A DNA stretch of 64,000 bases. It comes from Vogesella urethralis (GTDB lineage: Bacteria > Pseudomonadota > Gammaproteobacteria > Burkholderiales > Chromobacteriaceae). The stretch is from contig NZ_VMDW02000012.1 in assembly GCF_007644045.2 (NCBI RefSeq), positions 1-64,000 on the forward strand, written 5' to 3'. Each line of letters opens with the position of its first letter. The first letter of the stretch is position 1. This document shows, piece after piece, positions 53,379-61,888 of this stretch. The position numbers and the translations under genes were made by a program. Below the pieces are notes generated by a model, which saw only the letters and a list, made by a program, of their open reading frames with translations, was not told the origin of the DNA and searched no databases.

Positions 53379-53414
53379 TTGTCTGTTTCGAAGTATAAGC
53401 CAGTAAACAGACAA
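53379..53414. promoter_or_regulatory. Inverted-repeat operator between AraC and EamA genes
   Basis: TTGTCTGTTT (53379-53388) and AAACAGACAA (53405-53414) are perfect 10-bp inverted arms with a 16-bp centre that contains TATAAG, a likely -10. A protein bound here would control one or both divergent promoters. Confidence 0.7.
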
Positions 53415-53451
53415 CGCTACACTGCCGGCATTCCTCTGTAAGGAGCCTGTC

Positions 53452-54339
53452 ATGGCCAGTCTGTTTCCCATGCTGGCGGTGCTGATCTGGGCCGCCAATA
53501 CCGTTGCTTCCAAAGCTGCCGCCAGCGTGCTGGACCCGGCCGCGGTGTCGTTTTACCGCTGGCTGGTAGCCCTGCTGGTGCTCAGCCCTTTCATGTGGCG
53601 CCCGCTGCGCCGGCAGTGGCCGGCTATCCGCCCCATGCTGCCGCGCTTTGCCGTGCTGGCCCTGCTGGGCATGGTGGCGTACCAGTGCCTGGCCTACTAC
53701 GCCGCCCACCTGACCACGGCTACCAATATGGGCGTGATCTGCGCGCTGATTCCACTGCTGGGCCTGCTGCTGAATGCGGTGGTGTTCCGGCAGCGCATCA
53801 GTGCAGCCGCCGCGGCAGGGGTGGCGGTGTCGCTGGCGGGCGTGCTGTACCTGCTGGGCGCCGGCAACCCGCTGGCGCTGCTGGCCGGTGGCGTGAACGG
53901 CGGTGACGCGCTGATGCTGCTGGGTTCGGCCAGCTACGCGCTATACGGCATTCTGTTCAAGCGCTGGGCGCCGCCGTTCGGCCAGTGGCTGAACCTGTAC
54001 GTGCAGGTGGGCCTGGCGGTACTGATGCTGATACCGGTCGCCGCCACAGCACACAGCATGGCCATCCCGCCGGCCGGGGTGCCGCTGGTGCTGTTTGCCG
54101 GCATTGCCTCGTCCATTCTGGCGGCCTACTTCTGGATGCGCGGTATCCAGACGCTGGGCAGCGACCGCACCGCCATCTTCATGAACCTGCTGCCGCTGTT
54201 CACTGCGCTGCTGGCCAGCGTGACGCTGGGCGAGACCATCCACGGTTACCACTGGCTGGGCGGCGGCCTGATCCTGCTGGGCGTCAGCCTCAGCCAGGGC
54301 GTCTTGCGGCTGCCGCTATGGAAAAAACAACACGCCTGA
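53452..54339 (+). CDS. EamA/DMT-superfamily transporter
   Basis: The 295-residue inner-membrane protein has about ten helices in two EamA repeats (LFPMLAVLIWAANTVASKAAAS at the start; GIASSILAAYFWMRGIQTLGSDRTAIFMNLLPLFTALLASVTLGE in the second half). AAGGAG precedes the ATG. It is probably a metabolite exporter, divergent from its AraC regulator. It is clearly different in sequence from the EamA protein at 1119-2105, so the two AraC/EamA pairs are not a recent duplication. Confidence 0.9.
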   Translation: MASLFPMLAVLIWAANTVASKAAASVLDPAAVSFYRWLVALLVLSPFMWRPLRRQWPAIRPMLPRFAVLALLGMVAYQCLAYYAAHLTTATNMGVICALIPLLGLLLNAVVFRQRISAAAAAGVAVSLAGVLYLLGAGNPLALLAGGVNGGDALMLLGSASYALYGILFKRWAPPFGQWLNLYVQVGLAVLMLIPVAATAHSMAIPPAGVPLVLFAGIASSILAAYFWMRGIQTLGSDRTAIFMNLLPLFTALLASVTLGETIHGYHWLGGGLILLGVSLSQGVLRLPLWKKQHA

Positions 54340-54376
54340 GGCGGGCCGCCTGCGTAAGTTCTGCCGCAGGCGGCTG

Positions 54377-54393
54377 ATTAAGGTCAACTTAAG
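54377..54393 (+). promoter_or_regulatory. PmrA-type box upstream of the PAP2 gene
   Basis: ATTAAG-GTCAA-CTTAAG matches the YTTAAG-N5-YTTAAG pattern bound by PmrA/BasR-type response regulators, 15-48 bp before the possible PAP2 starts. Confidence 0.6.
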
Positions 54394-54407
54394 GCAACGG
54401 CGGCAGG

Positions 54408-55166
54408 ATGGCGCGCATGTTTTCTCCAGCAGGCGCCATCATGCAAGGGAGCATTCTCAGCACCACGCGGGCCACCCGCCCCGTTTCCCTGGCCAGCCGC
54501 GTGCTGCGCCGTGCCGGCTGGCAGCTGGTGGTCAGCACCACACTGGCCCTGTTGTTTCTGGTACTGGAATACGACACCAGGCTGGACGACAGCGTCACCC
54601 GCCTGTTCTACAGCCCCAGCCTGCTCGGTTTTCCGTTGCAGGACAGCGTGTGGCTGGAATGGCTGAACCATAGGCTGGCCAAATACGCCGTCGCCACCTG
54701 CGGGCTATGGCTGCTGGCCAGCGGCCTGTACCGTCGGGATAGCCGCCGCACCTTCACCGCCGGCATGATGATGCTGGGGGCGGCAGCGGTCTCCGCGCTG
54801 AAGGCCCGCAGCGCCCATTCCTGCCCGTGGGACGTCGCTGCCTACGGCGGCAATGCCGAGCACTTTCCTACCCTCGCTACCATCCCGTTGAATGCCGGCC
54901 CCGGCCATTGCTTTCCCGGCGGCCACGCCTCGGCCGGCTTTGCCCTGATGGCGTTGTATTTCTACTGGCAACCGGCACACCCGGCCCGGGCGCGCATGGC
55001 GCTGTGGGGTGGCGTGCTGGCCGGCATGCTGATGGGGCTGGGCCAGATTGCGCGTGGCGCCCACTTTCTCAGCCACAACCTGTGGAGCGGCTGGGTGGTG
55101 TGGGTAGTCTGCGTGCTGGGCTTTGCGCTGTTCGACTACCGGGCTGCGCGCCGCCACCAAGCCTGA
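54408..55166 (+). CDS. PAP2-family membrane phosphatase
   Basis: The 252-residue inner-membrane protein has about six helices and PAP2 motifs: KARSAHSCPW, GPGHCFPGGHASAGF (catalytic His) and RGAHFLSHNLWSGW. This is the type that removes phosphate from lipid A or undecaprenyl pyrophosphate on the periplasmic side. Starts at 54408, 54417 and 54441 are all possible and none has a clearly better ribosome site. The PmrA-like box upstream and the two-component system 1.2 kb away suggest envelope-stress control. Confidence 0.85.
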   Translation: MARMFSPAGAIMQGSILSTTRATRPVSLASRVLRRAGWQLVVSTTLALLFLVLEYDTRLDDSVTRLFYSPSLLGFPLQDSVWLEWLNHRLAKYAVATCGLWLLASGLYRRDSRRTFTAGMMMLGAAAVSALKARSAHSCPWDVAAYGGNAEHFPTLATIPLNAGPGHCFPGGHASAGFALMALYFYWQPAHPARARMALWGGVLAGMLMGLGQIARGAHFLSHNLWSGWVVWVVCVLGFALFDYRAARRHQA

Positions 55167-55395
55167 TCACCCGCGACGGATGTTGTCGCTGACCCGCCCT
55201 GTTTGCCACGCAAACAGGATTTTTTTGTTATGCCGGGCCCGATTTACGCTGGCTGCCGGGCACGTCCGCTTGCCGCAGGCACCCGCGCTGCGCCACCACG
55301 CACACCAATCCGACAGGCATAAGGAGGCGTTAAGGCTGGTTTGCTTTAATCACCCTGTACCTGCACTCCAGCAGGGGTCTACACGGAGCGTCACC

Positions 55396-55665
55396 ATGAA
55401 AAAACTGTTTGCTGTTGCCCTGATCGCCGCCTTTGCCTCCAACGTTGCCCTCGCCGGGGCCGAGTGCAAACCCCAGCCGAAAGACAAATGGCAGAAAGAA
55501 GCCGACTTCAAGAAAAAACTGACCGCCGAGGGCTACCAGATCAAGAAGTTCAAGGTCTCCGGTAACTGCTACGAGATCTACGGCAAAAACAAGGACGGCA
55601 AGAAAGTGGAAATCTACTTCGACCCGGTAAGCGGCGCGCCGGTTAAAACCGACATCGAAGACTAA
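55396..55665 (+). CDS. Small exported PepSY-domain protein
   Basis: The 89-residue protein has a signal peptide (KLFAVALIAAFASNVALAGA) and a PepSY-like fold (WQKEADFKKKLTAEGYQIKKFKVSGNCYEIYGKNKDGKKVEIYFDPVSGAPVKT). It is Lys-rich and has two cysteines that could pair. GGAG precedes ATG 55396. Such proteins are commonly found beside cytochrome b561 and QseBC-type genes, as here, and are thought to be periplasmic partners of the cytochrome. Confidence 0.85.
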   Translation: MKKLFAVALIAAFASNVALAGAECKPQPKDKWQKEADFKKKLTAEGYQIKKFKVSGNCYEIYGKNKDGKKVEIYFDPVSGAPVKTDIED

Positions 55666-55684
55666 ACGGTCCTGGCCTGGCCTG

Positions 55685-55713
55685 GCCTGCCGGCCTGCCC
55701 GGCAGGCGTTTTT
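55685..55713 (+). terminator. Hairpin after the PepSY gene
   Basis: GCCTGCC pairs with GGCAGGC around GGCCTGCCC, followed by GTTTTTATT. It may be a partial terminator within the PepSY-cytochrome-regulator operon. Confidence 0.65.
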
Positions 55714-55729
55714 ATTGATGGAGATCACC

Positions 55730-56272
55730 ATGGAAAACCTCACCGCTACCCCGCGCCGCCAATACGTGTGGGACCCGCTGGTGCGCCTGTTCCACTGGAG
55801 CCTGGTGGCCTGCGTACTGGCCAACTTCCTGCTGCTGGAAGAAGGTGACCCGCCACACCGTTGGGCCGGCTACATGGCCAGCGGCCTGGTGTTGTTCCGC
55901 CTGGTGTGGGGCTTTGTCGGCAGCCGGCACGCCCGCTTTGCCAGCTTCTTCCCCACCCCGTCGCGCCTGCGCCACCACCTGCAGCAGCTGCGTGCCGGCA
56001 CCCTGCCGCACAGCGTTGGCCACAACCCGCTGGGGGCGCTGATGATGCTGGCGCTGATGGCGCTGGTGCTGTCGCTGGGCGCTACCGGCTACCTGATGGG
56101 CACCGACACCTACTGGGGCGAAGACTGGCTGGAAGAACTGCACGAAGGCCTGGCCAATACCCTGATGCTGGCCGTAGGCCTGCACGCGGCCGCCGCCATC
56201 GTGATGAGCAAGCTGGAAAAGGTGAACCTGGTACGCGCCATGGTCACCGGCTACAAGACCTGGCGCCAGTGA
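55730..56272 (+). CDS. Cytochrome b561-type membrane protein
   Basis: This 180-residue di-haem cytochrome b has four hydrophobic segments and His candidates in WDPLVRLFHWSLVACVLANF, PHRWAGYMASGLVLFRLVWG, and GLANTLMLAVGLHAAAAIVMSKLE. It probably moves electrons between the quinone pool and a periplasmic partner, perhaps the adjacent PepSY protein. ATG 55730 has GGAG; the frame to 55715 is less likely. It is 39 bp before the response regulator and probably in one operon. Confidence 0.87.
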   Translation: MENLTATPRRQYVWDPLVRLFHWSLVACVLANFLLLEEGDPPHRWAGYMASGLVLFRLVWGFVGSRHARFASFFPTPSRLRHHLQQLRAGTLPHSVGHNPLGALMMLALMALVLSLGATGYLMGTDTYWGEDWLEELHEGLANTLMLAVGLHAAAAIVMSKLEKVNLVRAMVTGYKTWRQ

Positions 56273-56311
56273 CGCAGTACACTGCCGCCATCACCTGCTG
56301 ACGGATACCCC

Positions 56312-56974
56312 ATGCGCATTCTGATCATCGAAGACGACCCGCTGATCGGCGACGGCCTGCAAGCCGGCCTCACCGCCCTCGGTTTCAGCTGCGACTGGCT
56401 GCGCGACGGCAAGCTGGCGCTGCGCGGCCCCGACGCTGCCCCCTACGACGCCGCCATCCTCGACCTGGGCCTGCCCGGCGTGGACGGGCTGGACGTACTG
56501 GCCAGCTGGCGCCGCCACGGCCATGCGCTGCCGGTGCTGATCCTGACTGCGCGCGACGCGGTGGACGACCGCATCCGCGGCCTGGACAGCGGTGGCGACG
56601 ACTACCTGGTGAAACCGTTTGCCCTGGGCGAAGTGGCCGCCCGCCTGCGCGCCCTGCTGCGCCGCCGCAGCGGCCAGGCCGGCCCGCTGCTGCAACACGG
56701 CCGCCTCAGCCTGGACCCGGCGGCCCGCCGCGTGCTGCTGGACGGCCAGCCGGTGGAGTTGGCCGCACGCGAGCTGACGCTGCTGGAACTGCTGCTCAAC
56801 AACAAGGGCCGCGTGCTGAGCCGGGCCCAGATCGAAGAAAAGCTGTACGACTGGGCGCACGAAGTGGAAAGCAACGCGGTGGAAGTCCACATCCACCACC
56901 TGCGCAAAAAACTGGGCAGCGAGCTGATCAAGACCCGCCGTGGCCTGGGCTACACGCTGGGGGACGAGGCATGA
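56312..56974 (+). CDS. qseB: OmpR-family response regulator, QseB/PmrA type
   Basis: The 220-residue protein has REC (E7-D8-D9 pocket, phosphoacceptor D51 in [12 protein letters not shown]104-type lysine in LVKPF) and a winged-helix DNA-binding domain ([27 protein letters not shown]...[29 protein letters not shown]). The ending is typical for the QseB/PmrA branch. The stop overlaps the kinase ATG (ATGA). It may recognise the YTTAAG-N5-YTTAAG box found upstream of the PAP2 gene. Confidence 0.88.
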   Translation: MRILIIEDDPLIGDGLQAGLTALGFSCDWLRDGKLALRGPDAAPYDAAILDLGLPGVDGLDVLASWRRHGHALPVLILTARDAVDDRIRGLDSGGDDYLVKPFALGEVAARLRALLRRRSGQAGPLLQHGRLSLDPAARRVLLDGQPVELAARELTLLELLLNNKGRVLSRAQIEEKLYDWAHEVESNAVEVHIHHLRKKLGSELIKTRRGLGYTLGDEA

Positions 56975-58287
56975 GCAGCAGCCTGCGCGGCATAGTTGGC
57001 CGCCAGCTGCTGAAAACCATCACCCCGCTGTGGCTGCTGGCCTGCCTGCTGGTGGGCCTGCTGGCGCACCACGAAGTGTCCGAGCTGTACGACGAACAAC
57101 AGCAGCTGTTTGCCCGCCAGCTGTACCACACGCTGCCGCAACTGAAGAACGGCAGCACCGATGTGCAACACGAAGAAAACGCCGACCACCAGGCCGTCGC
57201 CATCTGGGATAGCCAGGCGCGACCGCTGGTAGCCGACACCGACGGCATGCAGCTCACGCCGCGCCCCGGCTTTACCGGTTTTGTCACCAGCCTGCACGAC
57301 CAGGAAATCTGGCGCGTCTATTACTACAGCGGCGCGCAGGGCACCGTGGCGGTGGCGCAGGAAGAAAGCGAACGCTGGGAGCTGATGCGCGGCCTGCTGC
57401 TGGCGCAGCTGCTGTGGCTGCTGATCCTGCCGCTGGCCATGCTGGCCATCTGGTGGGCACTGGGGCGCAGCCTGCGCCCGCTGGCCGACATCCGCGCCCA
57501 GCTGCAACAGCGCCGCACCGACGACGACAGCCCGCTCTCCACCGACGTGCCCAGCGAAATCCGGCCACTGATCGACGCCATGAATCAGCTGATCGCCCGC
57601 GTGGCCAACACGCTGCAGCACGAACGCCGCTTTACTGCCGACGCCGCGCACGAGCTGCGCAGCCCGCTGGCCGGCTTGCGGGTACAGGCCGAACTGGTGC
57701 AGCTGCTGGACGACCCGGCGGCACGGCAGGCTGCCATCGGCAAGGTGCTGGCCAGCGTGGACCGCGCCAGCCACCTGGTAGACGAGCTGCTGGCGCTATC
57801 GCGGCTGGAGCAGCAACAAACGCTGCCATTTGCGCCGTTATCCTGGCCGGCCATTGCCGAAAACGCCGTGGCCGAAGTGGCCGCCGCGGCAGCACAGCGC
57901 GCTACCCGCATCGAGCTGCAACTGGCCACCAGCGGCCCGCTGACCGACGGCGACGCCAGCCTGCTGCAGCTGTTGCTGCGCAACCTGCTGGACAACGCGG
58001 TGCGCTACAGCCCGCCCGGCAGCCAGGTGCAATTGCAGATCAGCCCGCAACAGCTGCAAGTGCTGGATAACGGCCCCGGCATCGCCGACGAACACCTGGC
58101 GCGCATTGGCGAACGCTTCTACCGCCCGCCGGGGCAAGACGCCAGCGGTAGCGGCCTGGGGCTGTCCATCGTTGGCCGCATCGCCCGCCTGCACGGCCTG
58201 CAGCTGGCGTGGCACAACCGGCCGGAAGGCGGGCTGTGCGTAACGCTGCAGCCGGCCCCCGCCATCACGCAGAGCGACAGCCCATAA
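56971..58287 (+). CDS. qseC: Sensor histidine kinase, QseC/PmrB type
   Basis: The 438-residue membrane kinase has two transmembrane helices ([20 protein letters not shown] and [21 protein letters not shown]) flanking a periplasmic sensor of about 110 residues. HisKA follows with His227 in [17 protein letters not shown], and an HATPase with [25 protein letters not shown] and [13 protein letters not shown]. Layout and H-box match QseC/PmrB. It pairs with the overlapping response regulator. The signal cannot be named from the sequence. Confidence 0.9.
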   Translation: MSSSLRGIVGRQLLKTITPLWLLACLLVGLLAHHEVSELYDEQQQLFARQLYHTLPQLKNGSTDVQHEENADHQAVAIWDSQARPLVADTDGMQLTPRPGFTGFVTSLHDQEIWRVYYYSGAQGTVAVAQEESERWELMRGLLLAQLLWLLILPLAMLAIWWALGRSLRPLADIRAQLQQRRTDDDSPLSTDVPSEIRPLIDAMNQLIARVANTLQHERRFTADAAHELRSPLAGLRVQAELVQLLDDPAARQAAIGKVLASVDRASHLVDELLALSRLEQQQTLPFAPLSWPAIAENAVAEVAAAAAQRATRIELQLATSGPLTDGDASLLQLLLRNLLDNAVRYSPPGSQVQLQISPQQLQVLDNGPGIADEHLARIGERFYRPPGQDASGSGLGLSIVGRIARLHGLQLAWHNRPEGGLCVTLQPAPAITQSDSP

Positions 58288-58291
58288 CGGC

Positions 58292-58320
58292 CAGGCCCCT
58301 GTCGGCATGACAGGGGCCTG
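58292..58320. terminator. Hairpin between qseC-like and yciH genes
   Basis: CAGGCCCCTGTC-GGCAT-GACAGGGGCCTG is a perfect 12-bp stem between convergent genes. It lacks a T-run, so it may depend on Rho or only block reverse transcription. Confidence 0.6.
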
Positions 58321-58349
58321 CTGCGTCGGGATCGCTGCGGCACAGTGCC

Positions 58350-58706
58350 TCAGCCGCCGCTGCGCTTCACCGTGTAACCCAGCGCGGCCAAGCTGGCCAG
58401 CACCGTGTCCACGTGGTCGCCCTGAATCTCGATATCGCCGTCCTTCACCGTGCCACCGCTACCGCAAGCGCTACGCAGCTGCTTGCCCAGCGTGGCCAAG
58501 GCATCGGCCGCCAGCGGCACGCCACGTACCAGCGTTACCGTCTTGCCAGCGCGCCCCTTGCGCTGGCAGCTTACCCGCACCACGCCGTCACCAGCCGGTA
58601 CCGTCTGCGTGCCGCAGCGGCAGGCAGCTTGTGGCTGACGGCAGCCGGGGCACATCTGGCCATGCTCGGTGCTGTACACCAGCCCGCCTTCTTTCCCGTA
58701 GCGCAT
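58350..58706 (-). CDS. yciH: Translation initiation factor SUI1/YciH family protein
   Basis: The 118-residue protein has an N-terminal Cys cluster (MCPGCRQPQAACRCG) and the SUI1/eIF1 fold (VRVSCQRKGRAGKTVTLVRGVPL, SACGSGGTVKDGDIEIQGDHVDTVLASLAALGY). E. coli YciH acts at the 30S subunit and affects initiation fidelity under stress. GGGGGG precedes ATG 58706. It is a single gene converging on the QseC-like kinase. Confidence 0.93.
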   Translation of the reverse strand: MRYGKEGGLVYSTEHGQMCPGCRQPQAACRCGTQTVPAGDGVVRVSCQRKGRAGKTVTLVRGVPLAADALATLGKQLRSACGSGGTVKDGDIEIQGDHVDTVLASLAALGYTVKRSGG

Positions 58707-58734
58707 TTTCGCCCCCCTTGTTGAAAGGCCCGCA

Positions 58735-59700
58735 TCACACCACGGGCGGTGCGGTGTGTAAAGCGCTGCCGTTCACAAAGCCGGCCATGCGCCGGTAGGC
58801 GTCGGCGCAGGCGTCCGGCACCAGCGCTTCCAGCAGCAGGTAGGCGTGGATCTGGTCGGCAGCGCAGTGGTAATCCACCGCCACGCCGGCGGCGGCCAGC
58901 TTGCGGGCGTAGGCCAGGCCCTCGTCGTGCAGCGGGTCGTAGCCGGCGGTGAGAATCTGCGTCGGCACGTGCTGCGCCGACACCTCGCCCAGCAACGGCG
59001 ACGCCGCCACGCGGTCGCCGCCCAGGCGGAAGTAATGCTCGAAGTACCAGCCGATGCGCTCGGCCTCCAGCAGATAGCCCTGCCCCAGCCGCCGGATGGA
59101 CGGCTGCGTCAGCGTGTAGTCGACGCTGGGGTAGATCAGCTGCAAGGCCCGAATCGCCAGGCTGGCATCGTGCTGCGCCCACTGCGCCACCGTGGCGGCC
59201 AGCGCGGCGCCGCCGGAATCGCCGGCCAGCACCGGCGCGCTATCGGCCAGCCGGGCGCCGCGCGCCAGCAAGGTTGGCCGCACGCCGCGCAGCACGGTGC
59301 ACACGTCGTGCAGCGCCGCCGGGTACGGGCATTCGGGTGCCAGCCGGTATTCCACCGACACCACCACGTGCTGCGTGGCCTGCGCCAGGCGGCGGCACAG
59401 CGGGTCGTAGCTGCTGACGCTGCCGGCCATGTGGCCGCCACCGTGGCAGTACACCAGCAGCGGCAGCGGCGTGTCCGGCGCCGGGTGGTAGGCGCGTACC
59501 GGCACCGGGTAGTCGCCGGGCACCATCGCCTCGTGCACCCACGGTAAGGCGGGGCCGGGCGGCACCATGGCGGCGATCAGCCCGGCCAGCGCCTCGCGCG
59601 CGCTGATGGGCGTGGTTTGCTGGCCGGCGGCCAACCTTTGGGCCTGAATGGCGTTGACTTGGGCCAGCCAGGTAGCCAGTGCGGGGTGAAGCGTGGTCAT
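58735..59700 (-). CDS. Alpha/beta hydrolase (HSL/acetyl-esterase family)
   Basis: This 321-residue cytosolic esterase has the oxyanion motif HGGG (residues 86-89), nucleophile S162 in GDSGGAA, the acid in TAGYDPLHDEG and the His in QIHAYLLLEAL. These mark the hormone-sensitive-lipase family acting on short acyl esters. ATG 59700 with GGGAG overlaps the LysR stop (ATGA), so it is co-transcribed with its probable regulator. A longer frame to 60438 lies inside the LysR gene and was rejected. Confidence 0.9.
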   Translation of the reverse strand: MTTLHPALATWLAQVNAIQAQRLAAGQQTTPISAREALAGLIAAMVPPGPALPWVHEAMVPGDYPVPVRAYHPAPDTPLPLLVYCHGGGHMAGSVSSYDPLCRRLAQATQHVVVSVEYRLAPECPYPAALHDVCTVLRGVRPTLLARGARLADSAPVLAGDSGGAALAATVAQWAQHDASLAIRALQLIYPSVDYTLTQPSIRRLGQGYLLEAERIGWYFEHYFRLGGDRVAASPLLGEVSAQHVPTQILTAGYDPLHDEGLAYARKLAAAGVAVDYHCAADQIHAYLLLEALVPDACADAYRRMAGFVNGSALHTAPPVV

Positions 59701-60641
59701 GGTGCTCCCTCGGTTGGCGGCGTGGCCGGCTGGCCAGCGCAGTACTGGGTGATGAATTGCTGCAGGCGCTGGCCCAGGTACTGGCGCAAGGCCTGCACCA
59801 CCGGGTTCAGCTGGCGGCGGTCGGCACACATCATGTGCAGCGGTGCCGGCTCGCCCAGCCATGGCTGGCACAGCGCCACCAGGCGGCCGGCGTGCAGGTC
59901 GGGCAGCACGTCCAGCGCCGATTTGTAGACGATACCGTAACCGGCCAGCGCCCAGTGCCGCACTGCGTCGCCGTCGTCCGACACGCGGTTGCCGCTGACC
60001 TGCACGCTGTGCGCCACACCATAACGGAAAAACTGCCAGCGCTGGTGCACCTGTTCGCCCAGCTGGAAGCACAGGCAATTGTGCTGGCGCAGATCGTCCG
60101 GCTGCTGCGGCACACCGGCCCGCTGCAGGTAGGCCGGCGCCGCGCACAGGATGCGGCGGTTGTCGGCCGCCAGCGGCACCGCAATCAGGCTGGAATCGCC
60201 CGGCACCCCGTAACGGATGGCCAGGTCTACCGGCTGGCGGTAGACATCCGCCAGCCGGTCGGACAGCTGCACCCGCAGCGTCACGCCGGGGTGGCGCTGC
60301 TGAAAATCGTCCAGCCAGCCCAGCAGCTGATGCCGCCCCAGGTCGGACGGCAACGACAGCTGCAGCGTGCCGTGCAGGCTGCCGTCGCCGGCCAGGGCGT
60401 CGCGGCCGGCAGCCAGCGTGGCCAGCGCCTGGCGGCAATGCGCCAGGAACAGCTCGCCTTGCGGCGTCAGGCGCAGGCTGCGGGTAGAGCGCACGAACAG
60501 TGCGGCACCCAGCTCGGCTTCCAGCCGCTTCAGCGCCGCGCTGGTGGCCGCCGGGGTCAGGTCCAGCCGCCGCGCCGCCGCCGACAGGCTGCCGGTTTCG
60601 CTGGTCAGCACAAAGATTTCCAGATCCTGCAGCGCCTTCAT
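59697..60641 (-). CDS. LysR-family transcriptional regulator
   Basis: The 314-residue protein has an N-terminal winged HTH (LQDLEIFVLTSETGSLSAAARRLDLTPAATSAALKRLEAELGAALFVRSTRSLRLTPQG) and a substrate-binding domain (about 90-295). ATG 60641 follows AAGGA; TTG 60647 is a longer option. It is divergent from the old-yellow-enzyme operon and overlaps the esterase gene, so it may control both, possibly in response to an electrophile. This ligand idea comes from the neighbours only. Confidence 0.92.
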   Translation of the reverse strand: MKALQDLEIFVLTSETGSLSAAARRLDLTPAATSAALKRLEAELGAALFVRSTRSLRLTPQGELFLAHCRQALATLAAGRDALAGDGSLHGTLQLSLPSDLGRHQLLGWLDDFQQRHPGVTLRVQLSDRLADVYRQPVDLAIRYGVPGDSSLIAVPLAADNRRILCAAPAYLQRAGVPQQPDDLRQHNCLCFQLGEQVHQRWQFFRYGVAHSVQVSGNRVSDDGDAVRHWALAGYGIVYKSALDVLPDLHAGRLVALCQPWLGEPAPLHMMCADRRQLNPVVQALRQYLGQRLQQFITQYCAGQPATPPTEGAP

Positions 60642-60720
60642 TTTCAAAAATCCTTCACAAGTGCTTGCAATGCAGCGCGGTTTTTCAAATTTTCATGCAA
60701 GGCAATGATAGCAGCACCGT

Positions 60721-60739
60721 TTTCCTGCCCGGCAGGAAA
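60721..60739. promoter_or_regulatory. Perfect 19-bp palindrome before the old yellow enzyme
   Basis: TTTCCTGCC-C-GGCAGGAAA has 9-bp arms and lies 20 bp before the start of the oxidoreductase. It may be an operator or an mRNA hairpin near the ribosome site. Confidence 0.55.
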
Positions 60740-60759
60740 CCCTTACCGGAGCGTGCCCC

Positions 60760-61872
60760 ATGCCAGACATTACCTTGTTTTCCCCGCTTGACCACCCGGC
60801 CCTGCCGCTGCCCAACCGCATCGTAATGGCGCCGATGACGCGCTGTCGCACCGACCAGCCCGGCGACGTACCAAACGCCCTGATGGCCGAGTACTACGCC
60901 CAGCGCGCCAGCGCCGGCCTGATCATCAGCGAGGCCACGCAGATTTCGCGCCAGGGCCAGGGCTACAGTTTTACCCCCGGCATTTACAGCCAGGCGCAGA
61001 TCGACGGCTGGCGCGGCGTGACCGACGCCGTGCACGCCGCCGGCGGCCGTATCGTGCTGCAACTGTGGCACGTTGGCCGCATGTCGCACCCGGTGTTCCA
61101 CGACGGCGGCCTGCCGGTGGCGCCGTCGGCACTGCCGCCGCAAGCCCAGGTGTGGGTGGCCGACGCCAACGGCCAGGGCCAGATGCTGGACTGCCCGACA
61201 CCGCGCGCGCTGGACAGCGGCGAAATTGCCGACATCGTGGCCGACTACCGCCAGGCGGCGCTGAACGCCATGGCCGCCGGTTTCGACGGCGTGGAAATCC
61301 ACGCCGGCAACGGCTACCTGATCGACCAGTTCCTGCGCAGCACGTCCAACCAGCGCCAGGACCGCTACGGCGGCAGCCGCCGCGCACGGCTGACCTTCCT
61401 GCTGGAAGTCTGCCGCGCCGTAGCCGGTGCCGTCGGGGCGGCGCGTACCGGCGTGCGGCTGGCGCCCTACATCACCGCGCGCGGCATGGCCTGCCCGGAC
61501 ATCATCCCCACCATCCTGGAAGCCGCCGTGCAGCTGGACAAGCTGGGCGTGGGCTACCTGCACCTGTCCGAAGCCGACTGGGACGATGCGCCGCAAGTGG
61601 ACCTGCTGTTCCGCCAGGCGCTACGCCAGCGCTTTGCCGGCACGCTGATCGTGGCCGGCCGTTACGACGCCGCCCGCGCCGAAACCATGCTGGCCAGCAA
61701 GCTGGCCAACCTGGTGGCCTTTGGCCGCCCCTTCATCGCCAACCCCGACCTGCCGGCCCGGCTGCAACACGGCTGGCCGCTGGCCGACTTCGACCCCGCC
61801 GCGCTGTTTGGCGGCCAGGCCGACGGCTACACCCGCTACCCGCCCTATACCCCGCCTGCCAACCAGGCCTGA
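60760..61872 (+). CDS. Old yellow enzyme family NADH:flavin oxidoreductase
   Basis: This 370-residue FMN enzyme of the NemA/OYE family reduces activated C=C bonds of electrophiles such as enals or N-ethylmaleimide. Catalytic H181 and N184 are in EIHAGNGYLIDQFL, Tyr186 follows, and Thr27 lies in APMTRCR; LVAFGRPFIANPDLPARL marks the FMN phosphate loop. CGGAG precedes the ATG. It is first of four genes (OYE, nitroreductase, VOC, OpuAC) and divergent from a LysR regulator. Confidence 0.93.
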   Translation: MPDITLFSPLDHPALPLPNRIVMAPMTRCRTDQPGDVPNALMAEYYAQRASAGLIISEATQISRQGQGYSFTPGIYSQAQIDGWRGVTDAVHAAGGRIVLQLWHVGRMSHPVFHDGGLPVAPSALPPQAQVWVADANGQGQMLDCPTPRALDSGEIADIVADYRQAALNAMAAGFDGVEIHAGNGYLIDQFLRSTSNQRQDRYGGSRRARLTFLLEVCRAVAGAVGAARTGVRLAPYITARGMACPDIIPTILEAAVQLDKLGVGYLHLSEADWDDAPQVDLLFRQALRQRFAGTLIVAGRYDAARAETMLASKLANLVAFGRPFIANPDLPARLQHGWPLADFDPAALFGGQADGYTRYPPYTPPANQA

Positions 61873-61888
61873 CCACGAGAACCACACC

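Noticed and set aside
53356-53709. N-terminal extension (118 codons) of the AraC-family frame 52555-53355
   Set aside because: It overlaps the divergent EamA gene and its promoter and has antisense-like composition.
55333-55354. A second PmrA box (GTTAAG...TTTAAT) before the PepSY gene
   Set aside because: The half-sites are spaced 16 bp start to start, not the 11 bp needed for a direct-repeat PmrA site.
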